Under the pieces are notes generated by a model. It ran no database searches. It worked only from the letters and a program-made list of their open reading frames with translations, and was not told where the DNA came from. Both the position numbers and the translations under genes were made by a program. Shown here piece by piece: positions 28,823 through 35,811 of a DNA stretch of 64,000 nt. The stretch comes from Sphingobacterium daejeonense. GTDB taxonomy: Bacteria > Bacteroidota > Bacteroidia > Sphingobacteriales > Sphingobacteriaceae. The first letter of the stretch is position 1. Every line of letters begins with the position of its first letter. The stretch covers positions 1,116,001 to 1,180,000 of the forward strand of contig NZ_LR590470.1 of NCBI RefSeq assembly GCF_901472535.1, read 5' to 3'.

Positions 28823-28841
28823 TTACTAAAAATTTTAGTAA
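28823..28841. promoter_or_regulatory. 19-nt palindromic operator upstream of dinB
   Basis: TTACTAAAAATTTTAGTAA has perfect 9-bp arms around a central A. It lies 29 bases before the dinB ATG and overlaps the promoter element TAATTTTG (28839-28846). The identical core occurs at 35763-35781 upstream of dnaE2 at nearly the same distance. A LexA-like or S24-type repressor is the obvious candidate binder, but none is encoded in the window. Confidence 0.7.
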
Positions 28842-28846
28842 TTTTG
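28839..28846 (+). promoter_or_regulatory. -7 promoter element of dinB
   Basis: TAATTTTG fits TAnnTTTG exactly and lies 24 bases before the dinB ATG. Its first three bases are the end of the palindrome, so a bound repressor would block polymerase. Confidence 0.55.
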
Positions 28847-28870
28847 AATAATTGCATATTCGGAATTACT

Positions 28871-30061
28871 ATGGATTTGTTTGATAATAAGCGGTTTGTT
28901 GCTCATTTGGACTTGGATACGTTTTTTGTAAGCGTAGAACGTCTCAAGAACAGTAAGTTCATTGGCAAGCCTTTGATTGTCGGGGGGATGAGCGATCGGG
29001 CAGTGGTTTCGGCATGCAGCTATGAGACTCGGAAGTTTGGCGTCCACAGTGCGATGCCCATGAAATTGGCGATGAGGCTTTGTCCGCATGCCATTGTCGT
29101 CCGTGGAGACATGGATAGCTACAGTTATTATTCAAGAGTGGTAACGGATGTAGTACGAGAGACCGTCCCGGTAATGGAAAAGGCCAGTGTAGATGAGTTT
29201 TATGTAGACCTCACCGGGGTCGATCGTTTCTTTGGCTGTAGCCAGTTTATGGTCGAGCTGAAGAATAGGATCAAAAAAGAAAGCGGGCTGCCCATCAGCT
29301 ATGCGTTGGCATCTAATAAATTGATCAGCAAAGTAGCCACAGATGATGCCAAACCCGATGGACGCAAGGAAATCTTGCATGGACTGGAGAAGGATTATCT
29401 AGCCCCATTAAAGATACAAAGGATGCCCGGAATAGGGGAAAAGACCAGTGTGCTCTTGCTGCAGATGGGTGTAAGTACAATCAAGATATTAAGTGAGATT
29501 CCGGTGCCTATGATGCATAATCTCCTCGGGAAAAATGGAATTGACCTTTCCCGGAAAGCCAATGGAATCGATCCTTCACCCATTATCCCATATTCAGAGC
29601 AAAAGAGCATAGGGACTGAAGAAACCTTTATGCAAGACACGATCGACATGCAGTTCTTGAACAGCGAACTGATCCGCATGACCGAGCGCTTGACCTTTCA
29701 ATTGCGAAAGCAAGAGCGATTGACCGGTTGTGTGACCGTGAAACTCAGGTATGCCAATTTCGATACGGTGAGCAAGCAGATGGTTATTTCGTATACCGCA
29801 TCTGATACCGTTCTGTTAAAGAAAGTAAAGGAGCTTTTCGCCAAATTATATGATAAACGGATGCTGGTACGCCTGATTGGGGTGCGATTCAGTCATCTGG
29901 TTCAAGGTTCCCAACAGATCAACCTCTTTGAAGATACGGAAGAAGCAGTAAGGTTGTATCAAGCTATGGATGCCATGCGAGCTCGTTATGGTGATGAAGC
30001 AATCAAAAGAGCTATATCTGTCAAGGAAAGAGAAAAAAGAGAGCGAAGCCCTCATTTTTAA
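28871..30061 (+). CDS. dinB: DNA polymerase IV (Y-family, lesion bypass)
   Basis: 396 residues from the ATG at 28871; the open frame extends upstream only by a TTG start inside the promoter. The Y-family catalytic residues are present: Asp14 in HLDLDTFF, and Asp108-Glu109 in ASVDEFYVDLTG. The HhH thumb region (IQRMPGIGEKTSVLL) and little-finger domain follow. QINLF at 349-353 fits a β-clamp binding motif. It copies past damaged bases with low fidelity. Its operator is shared with the dnaE2-type gene 7 kb downstream, suggesting a joint damage response. Its stop overlaps that of the convergent glycosyltransferase gene. Confidence 0.93.
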   Translation: MDLFDNKRFVAHLDLDTFFVSVERLKNSKFIGKPLIVGGMSDRAVVSACSYETRKFGVHSAMPMKLAMRLCPHAIVVRGDMDSYSYYSRVVTDVVRETVPVMEKASVDEFYVDLTGVDRFFGCSQFMVELKNRIKKESGLPISYALASNKLISKVATDDAKPDGRKEILHGLEKDYLAPLKIQRMPGIGEKTSVLLLQMGVSTIKILSEIPVPMMHNLLGKNGIDLSRKANGIDPSPIIPYSEQKSIGTEETFMQDTIDMQFLNSELIRMTERLTFQLRKQERLTGCVTVKLRYANFDTVSKQMVISYTASDTVLLKKVKELFAKLYDKRMLVRLIGVRFSHLVQGSQQINLFEDTEEAVRLYQAMDAMRARYGDEAIKRAISVKEREKRERSPHF

Positions 30062-31261
30062 ATCTCTTTGCTGTGTACCAATTTTAAGGATGACTTGGGG
30101 TAAGCCAATTTCTTGAAAGTTTTGAAATATTCTTGACCCATGATTTCCCAACCATAGTTTTCTCTACTGAATATTTGATATAATTTTGCGTCTTTCTGAT
30201 ACTCAGCCGAAAAATCCATGATCTCTTCCAACCGATTGATCCAAGCCTCACGATCGCCAGATTGAAGCAGAATGCCATTCTTTTTGTCCTGAACAGCATC
30301 TGTAATGCCTTCAATGGCAGCCGCAACAACCAACGTCCCTGAAATAGAGGCCTCCAGGCAAACCAGACCAAAACCCTCCATATCTCCGCTTACTCGAATA
30401 TTGGGCATCAAAAATGCCAAAGAATGAGCCAATAAAGACTGTAGATGAGAAAACGGAATTTTCCCTAAATGCTGTACTTTTTTACGGATATGATTCTCTT
30501 TCAAAAGATGCCTGATCTCTCTTTCATCAGAGGGATAACCCAAAAATAAAGTAATTAGATGATAAATTTTAGGAGGAAAAACGCGAAGGAGTTTCTCTGT
30601 GAAACCAGCTTTTTTGTTGAATGGACCAATCATCAGCAATTGAAAGTCATCGGGCATATGAGGAACTACTTCCTTCAGCAACCAGGAAAATCCCTTTCTT
30701 TTTACAGGTCGGCCCAAAGTCACGAAATACTTCTTCTTGACGTTCAATTGAGGATAGTAAGCCAACAATTGTTCTAATGGTATGATTTCGGAACTAGCGA
30801 GATGGCGATTCACCCCATTTTTTAATGACTGTCACTTTTTCTTTAGCAATACCACGTTCTATTGCAGCGGCAGCGGTTGCTCGGCTAACGGCAATGATAT
30901 GATCGTATTTGTTGAAACGAGGAAGGATTTGTTTCTGGAAATAAACCAAAGGAAAGACCACGTCCAAACCATGGATGGTTACTACGCGTTTTATATGCTC
31001 ATAACCCGAATGAAATAAGGCTAAAGATGCAATCAGACCATCATTGAAATGTATCAATTGAATACCGGGATGTAACTCCAGCATATTTTTGATATTGGAA
31101 TTGAGGTTCCAAAAGAATTTCAAAAGACTTCCTTCGCCCTTTTGGTATACCAATTTATGTACAATTGCATGCCTTGAAATAGCATGAATGAGTTCATAGC
31201 TTTGTTTTTCCATCCCTCCGGTCGAAGGTGGATATTTATGGCTAACAAATAATATTTCCAT
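30058..31261 (-). CDS. Glycosyltransferase, GT4-like, one frameshift
   Basis: About 400 residues after repair. The N-terminal frame (30794-31261) starts MEILFVSHKYPPSTGGMEKQ, a GT-B donor with the usual glycine-rich loop, and has HGLDVVFP and IIAVSRATA. The C-terminal frame (30058-30813) has VTLGRPVKRKGFSWL and the EGFGLVCLEA nucleotide-sugar binding motif. An extra A in the A run at 30818-30823 separates them; removing it gives VTVIKNGVNRHL. Its start overlaps the flippase-like gene by 20 bases. It is part of an envelope glycan or glycolipid operon with a second glycosyltransferase. Sugar and acceptor cannot be told. Confidence 0.83.
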
Positions 31262-32237
31262 TCTGTAAAGTAGATGCTTGTTTGCTGTCTTTTTTTAAAA
31301 AGGGATAAAGGATGAAACCTATGGCGATCCAAAATAATTGTCTGGCTCGGCGAAGAATAGATGCTGAAACCCAAACGCTCCCAGCAGAAATTCCAACTAT
31401 ACTCAACATCATTTTGTTCCCAAGCTCCTCAATCCCCAATTGACCCGGAACAAATGCACCTGCACTCTTGAAAACAATAACTCCCATGTCCAACAGTAGG
31501 CCATGCATAGGAACCACAGAATAACCTAAGAAAAGAAGAATAAAGTAAAACTCTAAACTGCCAATAACCCAATGGACCGTAGCTAATAGATAGGAATACC
31601 AAAAGAATCGGGGATTATACCGATAAGATTTTCGAATATTGAAAGACAAATCCTTGATCTTATAAACCAACTTCCTTAACAAACCATTGGAATTTTCTTT
31701 CAAAATTGGCTTGGACATAGATTTACTGAAGATCAACCAATAAAAGAAAACAAGATTGAGAAGAATCAATAAAGCAATGAAAATATAGAATACGATTCCA
31801 ATGCTCTTTAAAGCTGTTTGACCAATCTCCATTTTGCTCAACCATAAACAAGCGATTAAAAGCAATAAGATTTGTGACAGGACAACTGTAATCCTAGAAG
31901 TAGCAACTGAGCTCAATGCAACTTCACTGCTAATACCATAAGGTTTCAGCATTTCAGCCTTTAATAGATCGCCCCCAACAATACTGGTCGGGTTGTATTG
32001 ACCAACGGTTTCACCAACTTGCCTAACAGCAAAGAGTTTTAGAATACTGATTTTTTTACGATTCTCTCCCAAGCAAATATGCCATGACCAAGTCCCAAAA
32101 AAATAAGCGATGAATGTTATTCCAAGCAAATAAATAAACCGAAACCCAATGGCCCGTAATTCCTCCTTGGTAGCTGAGAAATCTGTGTTCAAGATAAATA
32201 TGCCTATGAAGACAAGAATGACAACAATCAACACCAA
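31242..32237 (-). CDS. Flippase-like integral membrane protein (LPG synthase TM family)
   Basis: About 331 residues with seven or eight hydrophobic segments. The stretch VRQVGETVGQYNPTSIVGGD and the later FVPGQLGIEELGNKMM fit the lysylphosphatidylglycerol synthase TM/flippase-like family, whose members often move lipid-linked sugars or are of unknown function. No ATG is available: a TTG at 32237 is the best start. The frame is open back to the TAA that ends the upstream glycosyltransferase, and the residues after it (NSTKKAIKL) look like the natural N-terminus. A sequence error or an ATT start is therefore possible. Confidence 0.78.
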   Translation of the reverse strand: MVLIVVILVFIGIFILNTDFSATKEELRAIGFRFIYLLGITFIAYFFGTWSWHICLGENRKKISILKLFAVRQVGETVGQYNPTSIVGGDLLKAEMLKPYGISSEVALSSVATSRITVVLSQILLLLIACLWLSKMEIGQTALKSIGIVFYIFIALLILLNLVFFYWLIFSKSMSKPILKENSNGLLRKLVYKIKDLSFNIRKSYRYNPRFFWYSYLLATVHWVIGSLEFYFILLFLGYSVVPMHGLLLDMGVIVFKSAGAFVPGQLGIEELGNKMMLSIVGISAGSVWVSASILRRARQLFWIAIGFILYPFLKKDSKQASTLQNGNIIC

Positions 32238-32261
32238 CTTAATGGCCTTTTTTGTTGAATT

Positions 32262-33437
32262 TTAGTTGCTGGCCCATGCCAATGAATTTATGGGTGATGC
32301 CGCCAATTCTTCGATATCATCAAAATAAGTTTCAGCCAACTTTGCCCAGTCTAATTTCCTGACATATGCCAACCCAGCTTCTCTAAAATCTTCTCTAATG
32401 TTGGCGTCACTAAGAATTTTATGGATGAAATAAACGTATTCCAACGCATTATTGGGCACACATTTATAACCTGTTCGACCATGGTCTACTAAACTGGCAC
32501 TACCACCGCCATTTGCAATGACACATGGAAGTCCCGACGCCATGGCCTCAATGACAACATTGCCATAGGTTTCAGAAGTAGAAGTGAAAACGAACACATC
32601 CGATGAAGCATACAGCTTGGATAATTCCTCATGATCCAATTTTCCCAGAAAAAATGCAGTCGGCATAAGTTCTTGTGCCTCCTGTTTGGCAGAACCATCA
32701 CCAGCGATTATCAAATTGTATTCTATTTTTGATTTTTTGAGCTGATTATAGATATCAATCAATGTCTGTACATTCTTTTCCCAGACCAAGCGACTCGCAA
32801 ATAAAATATTGGGTTTGTCGTTCTTGGTGATTTCACGGATATAATGGGAATCTGCTTTCTCAGGATTGAAAAGACTTAAATCGATACCTCGTTGCCATAA
32901 TGTCAATCGTTCGGAGTCAATCCCTATTTCTTTGAGCTCATCCATGATGTTATGCGCAGGTACATAAACCTTTTGACAGCTGTTGTAAAAGCGGACCATC
33001 GCTTTACGCATCCAATATTCTGCAGGTTTGATAAGAGAGGATAAATTCCTAAGATAATAAGCGATATAAGAGATAAAGTGGGTATGGTAAATACTGATGA
33101 TCGGTATGTTTTTTCTGCGGGCATATTTTAAGGCAAAGAAGCCTAACAATGAAGGTGTTGCGATATGGATCACGTCTGGTTCAAAATTATCAAGGGCTTC
33201 CTCGAGCTTCCATCTCGACAACTGCGGAACAGCAAATGAATAATCATCATTGATCGGAATCCTAAATGTAGGAACTTGGTAAGATTGGTGAAGATGAAAA
33301 TTGTCTGGCCCTTTACCATATATAAATAGGTAAGAGAAAGCTGTGTGATCGATACGGTTTATTATTTGGAACATGGTCCGGGAGGCTCCATCGAAATCTT
33401 CAATAAGGATCTCCGAAAAAAATGCAACTTTCTTCAT
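32262..33437 (-). CDS. Glycosyltransferase, GT4-like
   Basis: 391 residues, intact. The start MKKVAFFSEILIEDFDGASRT has the GT-B donor loop; HIATPSLLGFFALKYAR and ISIYHTHFISYIAYYL follow. The C-terminal domain shows LFASRLVWEKNVQTLIDIY and the retaining-GT motif ETYGNVVIEAMASGLP. It is the first gene of a three-gene minus-strand operon with a flippase-like protein and another glycosyltransferase, so it probably builds a surface glycolipid such as a glycosyl-diacylglycerol. Substrates are not readable. Confidence 0.87.
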   Translation of the reverse strand: MKKVAFFSEILIEDFDGASRTMFQIINRIDHTAFSYLFIYGKGPDNFHLHQSYQVPTFRIPINDDYSFAVPQLSRWKLEEALDNFEPDVIHIATPSLLGFFALKYARRKNIPIISIYHTHFISYIAYYLRNLSSLIKPAEYWMRKAMVRFYNSCQKVYVPAHNIMDELKEIGIDSERLTLWQRGIDLSLFNPEKADSHYIREITKNDKPNILFASRLVWEKNVQTLIDIYNQLKKSKIEYNLIIAGDGSAKQEAQELMPTAFFLGKLDHEELSKLYASSDVFVFTSTSETYGNVVIEAMASGLPCVIANGGGSASLVDHGRTGYKCVPNNALEYVYFIHKILSDANIREDFREAGLAYVRKLDWAKLAETYFDDIEELAASPINSLAWASN

Positions 33438-33612
33438 GTAGAATGCAAATTGTCTATCCGATAAAAATAATGTACCAATGTTTCCTTAGTGATAAGCTCA
33501 TGTTAAGGTATTATGAATGAACTGTTTAGAATGAGTAAAGTGTTAATGATAAGGAAATAACAAATCAACAAACCTTTAATATTGAATTAAGGTTGTGTTT
33601 AACCCTTTCCGA

Positions 33613-33620
33613 TACTTTTG
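33613..33620 (+). promoter_or_regulatory. Bacteroidota promoter of the first EEP hydrolase gene
   Basis: TACTTTTG matches TAnnTTTG; TTG at 33593-33595 is 17 bases upstream as a possible -33. It lies 25 bases before the ATG at 33645, in the 207-base gap between divergent genes. Confidence 0.5.
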
Positions 33621-33644
33621 TTATAGGATCAATGATTGATATCT

Positions 33645-34661
33645 ATGCTAATCAACCTTCCTTATCCTCAGAAAAGTAAAGCTTGGCATTTCAGGTTTTT
33701 AATGTTGTTGTCAGTTTTTTTCTCCTTAATATTTCTTTTCAGTTACAAAAAAAGCAACGGGTCAAAAGCAAACTTATTTGTTGAACACCCAGCTTTGGAA
33801 GACCGTTCTTCTGGCGAACTCTCTTTACTGACCTATAATATTGCAGGCCTTCCAGCCATTATTTCTTCAGCAGAAACCCCACGAGCATCTAGCATTCGTG
33901 AAATCGGTGAAAGAATCAATAGATTTGATATCGTCAATGTCCAAGAAGACTTCAATTACAACGCAGAACTCTACTCGTTCAATCTTCATCCATACAGGAC
34001 TCAGACAATGGGTACAGTCCCATTTGGTGATGGACTGAGTACCCTTTCTAAATTTCCGATCATGGAATCTCAACGGATTGCTTGGTCAGATTGCAGTGGT
34101 AGCGATTGTTTTACACCTAAAGGATTCAGTTATACAAGAATCCAAATCGCTAAAGATGTATTCCTTGATGTTTATAATATCCATGCTACAGCCCAGGACA
34201 ATAAAAACGCGGTGGCAGCAAGAAAGAAAAATTTAAAACAGTTAGCTGCTTTTATACATGAAAACTCAGAATGTCAACCCTTATTGATTATGGGCGACTT
34301 CAATGCCCATTATGCTTTTGTAGAAGATAATGTCCGCGATTTTCAGAAAGAAATCCATGTGTTCGATAGCTGGACATTATTGCGAAACAAAGGATTAGTG
34401 CCCGAACATCAAGAAGATTTTGTAGCAAGTCATGCACTAAATGTGACCGATGACTGTGAAAGTATCGACAAAATATACTTTAGAAATAGTGACCAAATCA
34501 TATTCACTCCAAAAAATTACCAAGTGCAACATGACCTGTTTTCAACAGATTCTGGACAGCCATTATCGGACCATTGTGCCATATCGTTAAATTTGGAATG
34601 GGAATTGACCAATTCATCCCAAGATACAAGTGTAGTAAAAGATGAATTATTGCTGAAATGA
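33645..34661 (+). CDS. Membrane-anchored or secreted EEP-family hydrolase, copy 1
   Basis: 338 residues from the ATG at 33645; an upstream TTG in frame is less likely. One N-terminal membrane segment (FRFLMLLSVFFSLIFLF) is followed by an EEP domain: LLTYNIAGLP with the metal Asn, NVQEDFNY with the metal Glu, MGDFNAHY with the catalytic Asp-Asn and LSDHCAI with the final Asp-His. The family includes sphingomyelinases, phosphodiesterases and nucleases; the Tyr-Asn-Ile-Ala-Gly-Leu-Pro form resembles extracellular phosphodiesterases. The next gene is a paralogue. Substrate unknown. Confidence 0.8.
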   Translation: MLINLPYPQKSKAWHFRFLMLLSVFFSLIFLFSYKKSNGSKANLFVEHPALEDRSSGELSLLTYNIAGLPAIISSAETPRASSIREIGERINRFDIVNVQEDFNYNAELYSFNLHPYRTQTMGTVPFGDGLSTLSKFPIMESQRIAWSDCSGSDCFTPKGFSYTRIQIAKDVFLDVYNIHATAQDNKNAVAARKKNLKQLAAFIHENSECQPLLIMGDFNAHYAFVEDNVRDFQKEIHVFDSWTLLRNKGLVPEHQEDFVASHALNVTDDCESIDKIYFRNSDQIIFTPKNYQVQHDLFSTDSGQPLSDHCAISLNLEWELTNSSQDTSVVKDELLLK

Positions 34662-34751
34662 ACATATACGCAATAGATTAATGAAAAATTAACGTAGAGT
34701 TCCAAATTAGATAATTTGAAGACTATACTTTTATTTCATATAAGTTAATAG

Positions 34752-35681
34752 ATGACCATACTTTTTATACTAGCGGGAGTAATCATAGTTTTACTGTTCT
34801 TGTTCAAGAATCTAAAAGGAAAGCTTATTTCAGTAGCCATCCCGCAAGAAGACAGCTCTTCAGAGCATTTTCTCCAAGGCAAGATATCCTTGCTTACCTA
34901 CAACATTGCTGGTTTACCGCAAGGAATATCAGCAGCAAAACTACCCCGAAAACTCAGTATTGCCGAAATAGGTGAAAAAATCGAACCCTTTGACATTGTC
35001 AATGTTCAGGAAGATTTCAATTACAATACCGCATTTTATTCTAAAAACCTGCATCCCTATCGTACCGAGACAAAAGGCAAGATCCCGGTAGGTGATGGCT
35101 TGAACACTTTATCTAAATATCCAATTATTGAATATAGAAGAATCCCTTGGAGACATTGCAGTGGACCAGATTGCTGGACGGTGAAAGGATTTACGTTCGC
35201 CCAAATTCAACTGGCACATCAGGTAACCATAGATGTCTATAATATCCATGCTAATTCCAGTGATGTAGCACGTGCAGCAAGAGCAAGAAGGGAAAATTTC
35301 CGACAACTCGCAAATTATATCAATGAACATTCTGTAGACAGACCTATTATTGTAATGGGAGATTTCAACGCCCATTATGCCTATAAAAGAGATAATCTCC
35401 ATGAATTCTTATTGACTACCGGCCTTTCGGATGGCTGGGTACAATATCTTAGAAAAGGAGTTTTCCCTGAAGTTATCCCAAAATTTATAGCCCAACATAT
35501 GTTGAGCTTAAATAATGAAACCGAAAGTCTCGACAAGATATTCTTCCGGAGCAGTAAAAACCTCAAATTCCAACCAGCAGATTATCAGGTGGAAATACAG
35601 CATTTCACCAACGATGAAGACCAGGCATTGTCAGACCACCTGGCTGTATCAATGAAGCTTGACTGGACTTGGGAAGATTAA
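34752..35681 (+). CDS. Membrane-anchored or secreted EEP-family hydrolase, copy 2
   Basis: 309 residues, a tandem paralogue of the preceding gene. It has an N-terminal membrane segment (ILFILAGVIIVLLFLF), then LLTYNIAGLP, NVQEDFNY, RHCSGPDCWTVKGF, MGDFNAHY and LSDHLAV in the same order and spacing. The cysteine pair in CSGPDC matches CSGSDC in copy 1 and may form a disulfide. The 90 bases between the copies show no clear promoter. A terminator follows. Same uncertainty on substrate as copy 1. Confidence 0.8.
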   Translation: MTILFILAGVIIVLLFLFKNLKGKLISVAIPQEDSSSEHFLQGKISLLTYNIAGLPQGISAAKLPRKLSIAEIGEKIEPFDIVNVQEDFNYNTAFYSKNLHPYRTETKGKIPVGDGLNTLSKYPIIEYRRIPWRHCSGPDCWTVKGFTFAQIQLAHQVTIDVYNIHANSSDVARAARARRENFRQLANYINEHSVDRPIIVMGDFNAHYAYKRDNLHEFLLTTGLSDGWVQYLRKGVFPEVIPKFIAQHMLSLNNETESLDKIFFRSSKNLKFQPADYQVEIQHFTNDEDQALSDHLAVSMKLDWTWED

Positions 35682-35722
35682 ATTAATTCCTCGATTAACC
35701 ACAACATGTATATAATAGTAAT

Positions 35723-35753
35723 AAGCTGAGAATTAAACACTCAGCTTTTTTTA
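35723..35753 (+). terminator. Rho-independent terminator
   Basis: AAGCTGAG (35723-35730) pairs with CTCAGCTT (35740-35747), followed by a T run. It ends the EEP gene transcript and lies just upstream of the dnaE2 operator. Confidence 0.85.
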
Positions 35754-35760
35754 TCGGAAA

Positions 35761-35783
35761 TTTTACTAAAAATTTTAGTAAAA
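35761..35783. promoter_or_regulatory. 23-nt palindromic operator upstream of dnaE2
   Basis: The core TTACTAAAAATTTTAGTAA at 35763-35781 is identical to the dinB operator; here TT and AA extend the arms to 11 bp. It lies 28 bases before the dnaE2 ATG. I did not notice a third copy in the window by eye. Confidence 0.7.
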
Positions 35784-35811
35784 TATTCTAAAAATTCCTA
35801 ATCTTGCAAAT

